Assembly (NCBI GenBank): GCA_900769345.1
Contig: CAAGGJ010000150.1
Location: 1-22,555 of the forward strand
Direction of reading: 5' to 3'
Source: Bacteroidales bacterium
GTDB taxonomy: Bacteria; Bacteroidota; Bacteroidia; Bacteroidales; Muribaculaceae
DNA length: 22,555 nt
Position numbers and translations under genes: made by a program
Notes under the pieces: generated by a model
Seen by the model: the letters and a program-made list of their open reading frames with translations, nothing else
Told to the model about the DNA's origin: nothing
Database searches by the model: none
In this document: positions 1-7,937 of the stretch, one piece after another
Layout of the letters: the number at the start of each line of letters is the position of its first letter
Numbering within the stretch: position 1 is the stretch's first letter

Positions 1-42
1 CTGTGCCATCACAAATCGATTGTTTTCATTCAGATTAAACAT
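1..42 (-). CDS. tnpB: IS66-type accessory protein TnpB, N-terminal fragment
   Basis: Only the first 14 codons are inside the window: MFNLNENNRFVMAQ, starting with ATG at 42-40 and open to the window edge. Bacteroidota IS66 TnpB (IS66 Orf2) proteins typically begin MFxLxExNRxYL followed by a DMRKG-type motif; that second motif would fall outside. TnpB is an accessory protein needed for IS66 transposition alongside TnpC. No TnpA-like frame precedes it between 43 and 114, so the element would start directly with tnpB. The call rests on a short N-terminal resemblance from memory plus the neighbouring GTAA end. Confidence 0.5.
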   Translation of the reverse strand, partial: MFNLNENNRFVMAQ

Positions 43-82
43 AACAAAACTTTTTGGCAGCAAAGTTCGCCAAAGTTTTGTT
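43..82. repeat. 14-bp inverted repeat abutting the tnpB start
   Basis: The arms AACAAAACTTT (43-53) plus GGC (56-58) pair with GCC (69-71) plus AAAGTTTTGTT (72-82). This leaves a 2-nt bulge and a 10-nt loop. On the minus strand the hairpin ends directly before the tnpB ATG at 42. It could therefore limit translation initiation or stop read-through into the transposase genes. The pairing is visible; the function is inferred. Confidence 0.6.
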
Positions 83-143
83 CACCCAAAAGTCGGCTTA
101 TTTCGGATGCTTACGAAAGAAATACAACACATCGAATTATAGA

Positions 144-182
144 TAAGGAGCCGAATGAACAAATGCATCATCCGGCTCCTTA
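144..182 (-). terminator. Stem-loop after the DUF349 gene, possible terminator
   Basis: A perfect 10-bp stem pairs TAAGGAGCCG (144-153) with CGGCTCCTTA (173-182) around a 19-nt loop. It lies 56 bp past the stop codon of the DUF349 gene. The following minus-strand sequence is only moderately T-rich, so intrinsic termination is plausible but not certain. The remaining bases between 115 and 237 show nothing else I can interpret. Confidence 0.45.
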
Positions 183-237
183 GTTATAGTATTATCTTAA
201 ATATTGCGATGCTGATGGTGCGCCGCGAAAAATAGAA

Positions 238-2088
238 TTAACCGAGTTTTTCGTCGATAAGCTTAATCTTCTTTTCGAGAACGGCAATGTCTTCCTTAAT
301 CTTGGCAATGCGGCGTTCCATTTCCTTGAGCATAGTGCTACCACTCTTGCTTTGAGCATTGAAGAAGCCAAGGTTGTTTTCGAAAGTCTTAAGTTCGTTA
401 ACGCTTTGCTCGTAGGTGCGCACCAAGCGTTCGCGTTCGCGATACATCTTGTCGGTGTCGCTCATGCTGTTGAGAGCATTTTCGAAGTTAGCCATATTGG
501 CGCGATTTTCCTTCATGTCGAGCTTATCGTAAGCAGCATCTACAGCCTTCTTATATTCGGCATACACCTTGTCCTTTTCCTTAAACGGCACATGCCCTAT
601 ACTCTGCCATTGCTTCATAAGCTCACGAATATTCTTCACTGCCTCCTTTTCATCAGCATTGGCAAGTTGCTCATTGATAGCCGCTATCACAGCCTTCTTT
701 TGCTTCAAGTTGTTGCGCTCTTCTTGACGCACGTTCACTGTCAGTTTGGCTTTCTGCTCGAAGAAGTAGTCGCAAGCGCTCACGAAGCGTTTCCACACAG
801 CGTCGCTTTGCTTCTTCACCACCGGGCCCACGGTCTTCCATTCCTTTTGCAGAGCCACGAGTGCTTCGGTAGTCTTCTTCCAATCTTGCGAATCCTTCAG
901 AGCCTCAGCCTTTTCGCATAGCGATACTTTCTTTTCCAAGTTAGCAGCCATTTCTTCCTTCATTTTCTTGAAGAAAGCAGCTTTTTCAGAGAAGAATTCG
1001 TCGCACTTGGCACGGAATCGAGTGAAAAGAGCAGCATTCACCTTGCGAGCGGCAAATCCGAGCTTCTTCCAATCTTCTTGCAATGCAATAATCTGCTTGG
1101 TGGCTTCGTCCCAAGCGGCATAAGTGGCATGGTCTTCAGCAATAATGGCTTCAAGCTTTTCGCAAAGCGATGTCTTGGCGTCCTCGTTTTCTTTTTCGCG
1201 TTTCTTGCGCTGTTCGAAGAAGGCTTGATGGCGCTTGTTCACTGCAGCCGATGCTTCTTTGAAGCGAGCCCAGAGAGTTTCGCGCATTTCCTTAGCCACT
1301 GGACCTATTTCGCGCCACTTGTCATGAAGAGTTTGAAGTGAGCGGAATGCTTCGAGCACATTTTCTTCTTCCGAGAGCTTTTCGGCTTCTTCGCAGAGTT
1401 GCTCTTTGAGCTCAAGGTTCTTCTTGAAGTCGTAGTCGCGGAGTTCCTTGTTCAATTTCAGCATATCATAGAATGACTCTACCGCAGCCTGATAGGTTTT
1501 CCATATCTCAGTGGCATTAGCGGCAGGCACTTCACCTATCTGTTGGAACTGATGGCGTAATTCTTGAACCTTATTATAGTGCTTGTTCACATTATCGGCA
1601 TCGCCGCTGATAGTGCGAATTTCGTCGATAATGGCTTGTTTAGCCTCAAGATTCTTGGCGCGAGCTTCTTCGATGGCGGCATTGTGGGCTGCTCGTTTCT
1701 CCTTAATTTGGTTGAGCAGATCTTTAAGCTTAGCCTCATCTTCGTCTTCGCGCGGAGCAAACGCCGCTTCCTCGTTACCTTTGGCCAAGAAAGCTTCTTT
1801 TTCTTTGTCGAGTTCCTCCTTGCGAATCTGATAGAAAGCCATCTTTATGGCATTCTCCTCTCGCTTAATCTCTTCTACAGGTTTCTCTACTAAGGCTTCG
1901 AGGGCAGCCACAAGCTCGGACTTACTCATCGATGAGTATTCCGACACCGGCTCCGATGCCTCTATTTCTTCGGTGGCAATAATTTCAGGAGCTGCTTCTG
2001 CCACTACTTCGTTAGCAGGCTCAGTGTTCAAGGTTGTATCCTTACCCAATTCTTCATTAGGTGCCGATACTTCATTACGCAATTCCAT
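238..2088 (-). CDS. DUF349 domain-containing coiled-coil protein
   Basis: This is a 616-residue cytoplasmic protein very rich in Glu, Lys and Ala. After an acidic, low-complexity N-terminus (about 1-70) it carries about five consecutive DUF349 modules near residues 150-220, 222-296, 303-375, 383-447 and 458-525. Each module shows the recurring W/F-x-x-(I/L/V)-G-x-(V/A) signature, for example WREIGPV at 258 and WKTVGPV at 417. The last 55 residues look like a coiled coil. There is no signal peptide or membrane segment. DUF349 proteins are widespread in Bacteroidota; their molecular role is unsettled, so no function is assigned. The gene stands alone with its own -7 box at 2151-2158 and ends in TAA. 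Confidence 0.88.
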   Translation of the reverse strand: MELRNEVSAPNEELGKDTTLNTEPANEVVAEAAPEIIATEEIEASEPVSEYSSMSKSELVAALEALVEKPVEEIKREENAIKMAFYQIRKEELDKEKEAFLAKGNEEAAFAPREDEDEAKLKDLLNQIKEKRAAHNAAIEEARAKNLEAKQAIIDEIRTISGDADNVNKHYNKVQELRHQFQQIGEVPAANATEIWKTYQAAVESFYDMLKLNKELRDYDFKKNLELKEQLCEEAEKLSEEENVLEAFRSLQTLHDKWREIGPVAKEMRETLWARFKEASAAVNKRHQAFFEQRKKREKENEDAKTSLCEKLEAIIAEDHATYAAWDEATKQIIALQEDWKKLGFAARKVNAALFTRFRAKCDEFFSEKAAFFKKMKEEMAANLEKKVSLCEKAEALKDSQDWKKTTEALVALQKEWKTVGPVVKKQSDAVWKRFVSACDYFFEQKAKLTVNVRQEERNNLKQKKAVIAAINEQLANADEKEAVKNIRELMKQWQSIGHVPFKEKDKVYAEYKKAVDAAYDKLDMKENRANMANFENALNSMSDTDKMYRERERLVRTYEQSVNELKTFENNLGFFNAQSKSGSTMLKEMERRIAKIKEDIAVLEKKIKLIDEKLG

Positions 2089-2150
2089 AATAATAAGATT
2101 TAAAAATTATCGTTCTTCCTATCGGCAGCAGCCGATTGCAGTTCAAGGTT

Positions 2151-2158
2151 CAAATATA
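2151..2158 (-). promoter_or_regulatory. Bacteroidota -7 box for the DUF349 gene
   Basis: The minus strand reads TATATTTG, matching TAnnTTTG, about 60 bp before the ATG at 2088. No TTTG stands at the expected distance upstream, so only the -7 half is supported. Confidence 0.4.
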
Positions 2159-2220
2159 CACAAATATTTTTGTAAATTGTCGTTTTATCAAAAAAAATAT
2201 TAAAAATCATCTATTATCTC

Positions 2221-2250
2221 AAAAAAAAGGAGACTTTCGCCCCCTTTTTT
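2221..2250 (-). terminator. Intrinsic terminator of the DJ-1 family gene
   Basis: On the minus strand an A-run leads into GGGG, a short CGAAAGT-containing loop, CTCC (one G-U pair) and a run of eight T. The A-run pairs with the T-run, extending the stem to about 10 bp. It sits 66 bp beyond the stop codon at 2317. This is a classic intrinsic terminator and separates this gene from the DUF349 gene downstream. Confidence 0.75.
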
Positions 2251-2316
2251 CAATATTTTTTTAGTCACACCGGCCTTTTTCCTTTCATTTGCAAGATAGG
2301 CTCTCAGCGATATCGG

Positions 2317-2898
2317 TTATCCAAAATAATATTCCGATGTCTTGCTGTCTTCTCGGAGCAACATTCCTTGCGCCACAGTGTCGGCCACTTCGGCGCCCTT
2401 GGTGATTTCCGCTATTGTCAATGCAAACGGCATAGCTGCTGCGGGACTGCTGCCGGTAACCACATTGCCATCTACAGCCACAAGCGTGCTTTGCACATTG
2501 CATCCTTGCATTAGGGTTTCAAATCCGGGATAACACACTCCCGATTTGCCTCTCATTATGCCAAGCGGTCCAAGCACCACACCGGGCGATGCGCATATTG
2601 CGGCTATCTTTCCACCCTTGGCGTTGTGTTCATAAAGTTTGTCGCAGAGTTTTTCGTGCGCGGCCAAGTTAGAAGCCCCTGGCATTCCACCGGGCAGAAT
2701 GAGCCATTCAGCTTGGGTGCATGCCATCTCTTCAAACATTATATCAGCATCGACTGTTACGCCGTGTGCGCCTTTCACTTGGTGCGTTTCCTTTATCGAA
2801 ACTGTCTTAACGTCTATGCCTGCTCTTCTCAAAATGTCTACAGTAGCCAATGCCTCTATTTCCTCGAATCCATCGGCAAGAAATACGTAAGATGTCAT
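2317..2898 (-). CDS. DJ-1/PfpI family protein (DJ-1/YajL-like)
   Basis: The 193-residue protein covers the whole DJ-1/PfpI fold and has the usual family length. The nucleophile elbow reads AAICASPG, with the reactive cysteine at residue 102. The partner glutamate lies at residue 15 in FEEIEA, and LILPGGMPGA near residue 66 is the family's conserved loop. Members related to DJ-1 and YajL are linked to oxidative-stress protection, and some to glyoxalase or deglycase activity; the physiological substrate remains debated. The protein is cytosolic. The gene is monocistronic, with a two-part promoter at 2931-2962 and a terminator at 2221-2250. An older ThiJ name for this family would be misleading, since no thiamine genes are nearby. 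Confidence 0.92.
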   Translation of the reverse strand: MTSYVFLADGFEEIEALATVDILRRAGIDVKTVSIKETHQVKGAHGVTVDADIMFEEMACTQAEWLILPGGMPGASNLAAHEKLCDKLYEHNAKGGKIAAICASPGVVLGPLGIMRGKSGVCYPGFETLMQGCNVQSTLVAVDGNVVTGSSPAAAMPFALTIAEITKGAEVADTVAQGMLLREDSKTSEYYFG

Positions 2899-2930
2899 AT
2901 ACTATAAGTTTTATATTGGTTAATATATTC

Positions 2931-2962
2931 CAAATTTATGGTTTTTCTCGGTAGAAACCAAA
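2931..2962 (-). promoter_or_regulatory. Promoter of the DJ-1 family gene (-33/-7)
   Basis: On the minus strand TTTG (2962-2959) is followed after 20 bp by TAAATTTG (2938-2931). This matches the Bacteroidota primary sigma consensus. The predicted 5' leader is about 25-30 nt. Confidence 0.6.
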
Positions 2963-2996
2963 ACAAAAGGCAGTTTTTATCTCTTTTTTCGCAATT

Positions 2997-3031
2997 TTTG
3001 CATCCTATGCGGGCATTTTTCTGTATGTTTG
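2997..3031 (+). promoter_or_regulatory. Promoter of the ApbE-like gene
   Basis: TTTG (2997-3000) and TATGTTTG (3024-3031) are separated by 23 bp, slightly longer than the usual 19-21. Its position downstream of the ATG at 2938 argues that translation starts at 3061. Confidence 0.5.
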
Positions 3032-3060
3032 CAGTGATTTTTCTAAATTATCCGTACGAA

Positions 3061-4074
3061 ATGAGCAAAAACCTACGCATATATCTCACCGTGGTTGCGT
3101 GTGCCATCATTGGCTTCGCCACCCTTTTCCTACGCAAACCCGAACACCGATTTATAGCTGTTAGCGGTGTGGTTTGGACCACCGAATATAATATTACTTT
3201 CCAAGGTCCGGCATCGATAGCCGACTCGATAGAGGGTGTGTTCAACGCCGTGGATAGCACGGCATCGATGTTCAACCCCAAGTCGCTGATTTCGCGCATC
3301 AATGCTAATGACCCCACCGTGGAGCCAAATACAATGATTACAGAATTATATAGATGCTCGGCGCGCATCAATCGTGAGTCAGCTTGCAGTTTCGACCCCA
3401 CAGTGGCTCCGCTGGTCAATGCCTGGGGATTTGGCTTCAAGCACGGCGTGGTCACCGACTCTGCCACCATCGATAGCATTCGTCAATTTGTGGGATTCGA
3501 CAAAATTCGTCTCTCTGCCGATGGAAAAATAGAGAAAGCCGACCCGCGCATGGTCATCGATTTCAGCAGTATTGCCAAAGGCTTTGCTTGCGATGAGTTG
3601 GCGCGCTTGTTTATGCGTAATGGCGTGAATAATTTCATCATCGAGATAGGCGGCGAAATTTTTGCCCACGGACTCAATCGCCAAGGCAAACCGTGGCACA
3701 TTTCCATCGATAGCCCCATCGACCAAGCCGACTCGGTGATTCACGAATCGGCTATGGTGATTTCGCTAAGCAATCGCGGTGTGGCCACATCGGGCAATTA
3801 TCGCAATTATAAGATGGTTGACGGCAAACGCGTGTCGCACATCATCAATCCCGCCACAGGATATCCCGAGCAGTCATCGCTGCTCAGTGCCACCATCGTA
3901 GCGCCCACTGCCGCCGAAGCCGATGCCTACGCCACAGCTTGCATGGTGATGGGCACAGAGCGCAGTCGCGCAATGATAGAGCGCAACGATGCCATATCGG
4001 GCATTCTCATTTATGCCGATTCGCTTAATCATATTAATAAATGGGTAAGTCGAGAATTCAATAACGCGGAGTAA
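3061..4074 (+). CDS. apbE: FAD:protein FMN transferase (ApbE family)
   Basis: ApbE enzymes move FMN from FAD onto Thr/Ser of flavoprotein targets such as Rnf and Nqr subunits outside the cytoplasm. The 337-residue product starts with a Lys/Arg-poor hydrophobic stretch (about 6-24), a signal peptide or membrane anchor without an obvious lipobox. Family landmarks follow: FDPTVAPLVNAWGFG (111-125), DFSSIAKGFACDEL (167-180), EIGGEIFAHG (195-204), GVATSGNYRNY (240-250), HIINPATGYP (260-269), and AAEADAYATACMVMG, whose Asp288 region binds metal. The frame extends upstream to an ATG at 2938, but that lies before the promoter, so 3061 is preferred. No Rnf or Nqr genes are in view, so the target flavoprotein is encoded elsewhere. 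The gene converges on the permease gene with a 66-bp gap. Confidence 0.93.
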   Translation: MSKNLRIYLTVVACAIIGFATLFLRKPEHRFIAVSGVVWTTEYNITFQGPASIADSIEGVFNAVDSTASMFNPKSLISRINANDPTVEPNTMITELYRCSARINRESACSFDPTVAPLVNAWGFGFKHGVVTDSATIDSIRQFVGFDKIRLSADGKIEKADPRMVIDFSSIAKGFACDELARLFMRNGVNNFIIEIGGEIFAHGLNRQGKPWHISIDSPIDQADSVIHESAMVISLSNRGVATSGNYRNYKMVDGKRVSHIINPATGYPEQSSLLSATIVAPTAAEADAYATACMVMGTERSRAMIERNDAISGILIYADSLNHINKWVSREFNNAE

Positions 4075-4140
4075 CCACCACCTGCTCCTCTCTATGAAAC
4101 AACATCTTTGAATATACTCCGAACGATGAGCCAAATTTTG

Positions 4141-6060
4141 TTACGCCTCGCTATTGGTCAGGATTTCTATGAGCTTTTCGCTCACTGCCTTCACATTTTT
4201 CACATCATTCAAAAGCGATTTTTGGTTTGAAGTGCCTATAAGATACACCGGCAACGACAGCGGAATGATGGCTGCCGCTATTGTGCCATAGCGCTTGCCC
4301 AAATTCGGGCTATAAATTCTCGAATTATTGATTATCGGGAAGTCCATAGTCTTATTGAGCACAAGTTGACTGCGTGTGTTGCTCAAATATTCTACTACAT
4401 CTTCCACATGAGCTATCAGTTGCCCCAACTGCTCAGGGTCGAATCCTTTGATAAAATAGGCAAAGAACAGTTGTCGATGCGGATATCGGGCAAGCAAGGC
4501 TTGAGCCTCAGCAATCAGATTGTTGAGCATAGCCACAGCATCTGAAGTCACCACTTCGTCCATTATCACCTCTTTCATCTCGAGTTTGCGAGCCTCTTGC
4601 ACGCCCATAAGGCGACGCATGAGTTTGCGATAAGCATCGGGATTGAACACAGCTGAGTCGTTCATTGCCTTATAGGTTAAGAACACGCCTAATGGGAAGA
4701 GCATCAGCGAACTCAAGCAAATACCGAACAACACGTCGAAACGGCCGTCGCGTGCTTGCTTGTAGCCGAAGCTATCTATCATATAATATATAATGAACAA
4801 TATAACCGAAATCACGATAGGCATACCCAAACCACCCTTGCGAATAATAGCGCCAAGTGGTGCTCCGATAAAGAAGAATATCAAGCACGCCAGCGACAGG
4901 GTGTACTTCTTTATCATCTCTATCTCATGACGGCGTATCACCATCACATCGTCGCTTACCTCAGCGCCTCTGAAGAGAAATTCGTGTTGGGCTTGCGATG
5001 CGCGGTTGAGTGCTCGATTAAGCATAGCCACTCGATCGTCGGGCTTCATGGCACGATATAGACTATCGAAATTGAGCGGTCGACGCACCTTGGGCAATTC
5101 CACTACCTTCGCCACTCGTGTTGTGTCGTGCATCTCATATTTCAGATATGGCACACCCACCACCGGCTCGGTGCGGAAGGTCGACATCATACTGGTGCTA
5201 ACGGAGTCGAGTCGCAAGCTAACGGAGTCGATGGTATGCTGCAATTCGGCTATATTTTTGCCTATATATTGCGAACGCATAGTCTGCTCATCGAGTTTGT
5301 TAAAATTAGCATCGAATGGTATGAGCACCTGCTTGTCGGAAAACGATTCGCGACGATACAGCTTACCTTCATCGTTGGGCGAACTGTTACCATTGCGCAT
5401 ATCCTCAAAAGTCTCGCCTTGGAAAAGATGGAGTTTCAAGTGGGTTTTACTCTCATTGAAAGTGAGTTTACCGGAGTCGGCAAGAATAATACTTGCGTAG
5501 CCGTTACCCTTGCTCACATCGTAAATCATCATATCGTAGAGTGTGCCGCGCTCTTTGTCTTTATGACGCACAAACACATTGTAACCCGAAATCTGGTCAT
5601 AGAATGCACCTTCAGGAATATCGAGGTCGGGCGATTTTTGACGCACGGAGAACACCAGCGTCCACATCTTCACCTGTGCTCGAGGCAACACCTCATTCTG
5701 AAAGAAAAATGCGCCCACCGACACCACTGCAATAAATGCTATCAGAGGCTTCATCACATTCAGCAGCGACACTCCCGACGCTTTCATCGCCGTCAACTCG
5801 CTATGTTCGCCAAGATTGCCAAAGGTCATAAGCGACGCAAGCAGTATGGCAAGCGGCAATGCCATAGGCACCATAGTGATGGCAGCATAGAAGAACATCT
5901 CGCCTATCACATCCACCCCGAGACCCTTACCCACAAGGTCGTCGAGTCGGCGCCACAGGAAGTGCATCAACAAGATAAAAAGACATATAAAGAATGTCAT
6001 AAAAAACATCGGCAGATAAGTCTGCAAGATGAATGTATGTAGTCTTTTTATCTTTAGCAT
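4141..6060 (-). CDS. LptF/LptG family lipopolysaccharide export permease
   Basis: This is an inner-membrane half of the LptB2FG ABC transporter, which extracts LPS and feeds it to the Lpt bridge. The 639 residues give three N-terminal membrane segments (about 14-34, 55-80, 102-120), a large periplasmic region (about 121-385) and three more segments (about 386-402, 412-428, 440-462). This is the YjgP/YjgQ architecture. MKASGVSLLNVMKP at 92-105 is the cytoplasmic coupling-helix region that contacts LptB. E. coli LptF and LptG have about 360 residues. Here the periplasmic part is longer, and a tail of about 175 residues ends with one more hydrophobic segment (590-610). Whether it acts as LptF or LptG cannot be told from sequence alone. 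The gene is monocistronic and ends in TAA. Confidence 0.9.
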   Translation of the reverse strand: MLKIKRLHTFILQTYLPMFFMTFFICLFILLMHFLWRRLDDLVGKGLGVDVIGEMFFYAAITMVPMALPLAILLASLMTFGNLGEHSELTAMKASGVSLLNVMKPLIAFIAVVSVGAFFFQNEVLPRAQVKMWTLVFSVRQKSPDLDIPEGAFYDQISGYNVFVRHKDKERGTLYDMMIYDVSKGNGYASIILADSGKLTFNESKTHLKLHLFQGETFEDMRNGNSSPNDEGKLYRRESFSDKQVLIPFDANFNKLDEQTMRSQYIGKNIAELQHTIDSVSLRLDSVSTSMMSTFRTEPVVGVPYLKYEMHDTTRVAKVVELPKVRRPLNFDSLYRAMKPDDRVAMLNRALNRASQAQHEFLFRGAEVSDDVMVIRRHEIEMIKKYTLSLACLIFFFIGAPLGAIIRKGGLGMPIVISVILFIIYYMIDSFGYKQARDGRFDVLFGICLSSLMLFPLGVFLTYKAMNDSAVFNPDAYRKLMRRLMGVQEARKLEMKEVIMDEVVTSDAVAMLNNLIAEAQALLARYPHRQLFFAYFIKGFDPEQLGQLIAHVEDVVEYLSNTRSQLVLNKTMDFPIINNSRIYSPNLGKRYGTIAAAIIPLSLPVYLIGTSNQKSLLNDVKNVKAVSEKLIEILTNSEA

Positions 6061-6085
6061 TACTGTCTGTTTTTAATTAATTGTG

Positions 6086-6093
6086 CAAAATTA
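6086..6093 (-). promoter_or_regulatory. -7 box for the LptF/G gene
   Basis: The minus strand reads TAATTTTG, fitting TAnnTTTG, 26 bp before the ATG at 6060. No TTTG is found at the proper upstream distance. Confidence 0.4.
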
Positions 6094-6199
6094 GCAATTT
6101 AATCGATATTTACCCGCCTATTTTCGCCTTTTTATATCTTTTAAGCGTTTCGATAGGGCTATAACCGAACCTTCCGCGCAGTCGCGGTGAAGTTAACGG

Positions 6200-6234
6200 C
6201 AGCGGTCTACCCCTCTTTTAGAGGCAGACCGCTG
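6200..6234 (-). terminator. Strong stem-loop after the START-like gene
   Basis: CAGCGGTCT (6200-6208) pairs perfectly with AGACCGCTG (6226-6234). Inside, CCTC (6212-6215) pairs with GAGG (6221-6224) around a 5-nt loop. It lies 42 bp past the stop of the gene at 6276-6674. No clear T-run follows on the minus strand, so it may instead protect the mRNA 3' end. Confidence 0.5.
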
Positions 6235-6275
6235 AATTTCTATAATATCTTGTCTTATTTTCTCAAATTCCTGCA

Positions 6276-6674
6276 TTATGAGCAGCCAAGCAGTCGCTTA
6301 AGATTGGATATCTGCTTGTCCCACAAGTGAATTATCTCTTTTTTCTCAGCTTCATCGATGGCAAAATCGGTTATTTGAAGACTCCTGCTGCCGGTAAGTT
6401 CCGAACTCATTATACGCATCTCGAAATAACTCTTCTCTATATCCGATTCTTCCCAACGAAATTTCACATACTGCCCGGCACGAATGGCAAGCAGATTGGC
6501 ACGCTGCGACGACTTGTTCCAATAGAACGTAAATATCTTTCCGTCCTTTTCCACATCGTCACAAAACCACTCCGCCAGCCCGTTGGGCGTTGAGATAAAT
6601 GTCCAAATCAACGAGGTCGTTGCTCGCTTCATGTCGTAATCGATTACTATCTTTCGACTATCTTCCATAGGCAT
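6276..6674 (-). CDS. START-like domain protein (SRPBCC/AHSA1-type fold)
   Basis: The 132-residue soluble protein matches the compact Bacteroidota START_2-like family. The pattern is SLIWTFISTPNGLAEWF near residues 17-33, DGKIFTFYWN near 44-53, a central F-R-W strand, LQITDFA near 98-104, and a C-terminal helix LWDKQISNLKRLLG. This is a helix-grip fold with a ligand-binding cavity in related families (SRPBCC, AHSA1); its ligand and role are unknown. A second in-frame ATG two codons in (at 6668) is an equally possible start. The gene has no obvious operon partners. It is transcribed toward the LptF/G gene, but a strong stem-loop at 6200-6234 separates them. Confidence 0.82.
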   Translation of the reverse strand: MPMEDSRKIVIDYDMKRATTSLIWTFISTPNGLAEWFCDDVEKDGKIFTFYWNKSSQRANLLAIRAGQYVKFRWEESDIEKSYFEMRIMSSELTGSRSLQITDFAIDEAEKKEIIHLWDKQISNLKRLLGCS

Positions 6675-6840
6675 TGTTTTTGGGTATTATGTCGGTTTGA
6701 CGTTGCTAATTAAATATAAAGATTACAATACTGCAAATAAATTGCCAATAAAATGCAAACTTTTCGCTTTTTCAGTTTGTTTTACCCAAATTGCCCGAAA
6801 AAATGACACAATTTTAATAGTTCTTCCTGAAAATTATTAC

Positions 6841-6848
6841 TACTTTTG
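6841..6848 (+). promoter_or_regulatory. -7 box of the pta-ackA operon
   Basis: TACTTTTG fits TAnnTTTG and lies 24 bp before the pta ATG. It is embedded in an AT-rich stretch, and I see no convincing -33 TTTG at the right spacing. Confidence 0.45.
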
Positions 6849-6872
6849 TAATACCAAAAATCAATTAGAACT

Positions 6873-7892
6873 ATGGACTTATTTAAAACACTTAAAGCAA
6901 CTGCTATTGCAAACAAGCAGCGTGTGGTTCTACCCGAAAGCACCGAACCTCGCACATTGAAAGCGGCTGATACTATTATCGCCGAAAATATCGCTGACGT
7001 TATCTTGATTGGCGAGCCTTCAGAAATTCAAGCCAAGGCTGCCGAACTAAGTCTTACCCACATCGGCCAAGCTCGCATCGTGAACCCTAACAAGCCTGAA
7101 GAAATTCAGAAATATGTAGAGCTATTCTACGAACTACGCAAGGCTAAGGGCATAAGCATGGAAGATGCAGCCAAGACAGCCAAGAATCCGCTTTACCTCG
7201 GATGCCTCCTCGTTAAGGCAGGCGAAGCCGATGGTCAAGTGGCAGGCGCAGCCAACTCTACAGGCAACGTGCTTCGTGCCGCTTTCCAAGTAATCAAGAC
7301 CGCCCCCGGCATCTCTGCCGTTTCGGGCGCTTTCATAATGCAACTCCCCGAAGGTTCGCCTTATGGCGAAGACGGCGTTTTGGTGTTTGCCGACTGTGCT
7401 GCAATCCCCGCTCCTAACGCTCAAGAACTCGCTCAAATAGCCGTATCGGCCAACCGAACCGCTAAGGCGCTCGCCAACATTGCCCAACCACGCATCGCTA
7501 TGCTCAGCTTCTCTACCAAGGGCAGTGCCAAGCACGACAATGTGACCAAGGTTATCGAAGCCACTCGTTTAGCTAAAGAAATGGATCCATCGCTTCTCAT
7601 CGACGGCGAACTTCAAGCCGACGCAGCACTCGTGCCTTCGGTAGGCGCAAGCAAGGCCCCGGGCAGCGAAATTGCCGGTCGCGCCAATGTGCTTGTGTTC
7701 CCTAACCTCGAGACCGGAAACATCGCCTACAAGCTCGTGCAGCGCCTCGCAGGTGCCGTGGCTGCAGGCCCTATCATGCAAGGTCTCGCCGCCCCTGTCA
7801 ACGACCTTTCTCGCGGCTGCTCGCCTGAGGACATCGTGAAGACCGTTATCATGACTTGCAACCAAGCCATCGAAGCAAAACATTTGAAATAA
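6873..7892 (+). CDS. pta: Phosphate acetyltransferase
   Basis: Pta interconverts acetyl-CoA plus phosphate with acetyl phosphate plus CoA. It is the first half of the acetate-forming, ATP-yielding branch in fermenting Bacteroidales. At 339 residues it is the short, single-domain form, lacking the N-terminal DRTGG and CobQ-like regions of E. coli Pta. The sequence opens with MDLFKTLKATAIANKQRVVL and contains EADGQVAGAANSTGNVLRAA near residues 118-137 and SFSTKGSAKHDN near 210-221, all typical of the PTA_PTB catalytic domain. It is followed 45 bp later by ackA on the same strand with no terminator between. Codon use is strongly biased, as in highly expressed genes. An upstream in-frame start at 6697 belongs to a different frame and is not used. 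Confidence 0.97.
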   Translation: MDLFKTLKATAIANKQRVVLPESTEPRTLKAADTIIAENIADVILIGEPSEIQAKAAELSLTHIGQARIVNPNKPEEIQKYVELFYELRKAKGISMEDAAKTAKNPLYLGCLLVKAGEADGQVAGAANSTGNVLRAAFQVIKTAPGISAVSGAFIMQLPEGSPYGEDGVLVFADCAAIPAPNAQELAQIAVSANRTAKALANIAQPRIAMLSFSTKGSAKHDNVTKVIEATRLAKEMDPSLLIDGELQADAALVPSVGASKAPGSEIAGRANVLVFPNLETGNIAYKLVQRLAGAVAAGPIMQGLAAPVNDLSRGCSPEDIVKTVIMTCNQAIEAKHLK

Positions 7893-7937
7893 TCGTAAAT
7901 CTAATAATCAAAAACAATAAACTACAACAAAAGAAAC

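Larger units (their letters stand above)
1..114 (-). mobile_element. Probable end of an IS66-family insertion sequence (partial)
   Basis: Read on the minus strand, position 114 begins GTAAGCATCCG. This matches the GTAA-type terminal inverted repeats of IS66-family elements. About 70 bp later the strand opens a reading frame (42 to 1) whose first residues resemble Bacteroidota IS66 TnpB. The rest of the element would lie left of the window, so the other end, the TnpC transposase and the 8-bp target duplication cannot be seen. The exact boundary at 114 is inferred from the GTAA motif only. Confidence 0.5.

Noticed and set aside
352..921. 189-codon frame antisense to the DUF349 gene
   Set aside because: It is an artefact of the Glu/Lys-rich coding strand. 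It has no promoter or recognisable domains.
2938..3060. Upstream ATG extension of the ApbE-like gene
   Set aside because: The promoter (2997-3031) lies inside it, and the signal anchor begins properly at 3061.
5128..6042. 304-codon open frame antisense to the LptF/G gene
   Set aside because: The translation is His-rich and featureless, and the opposite frame is a clear permease.
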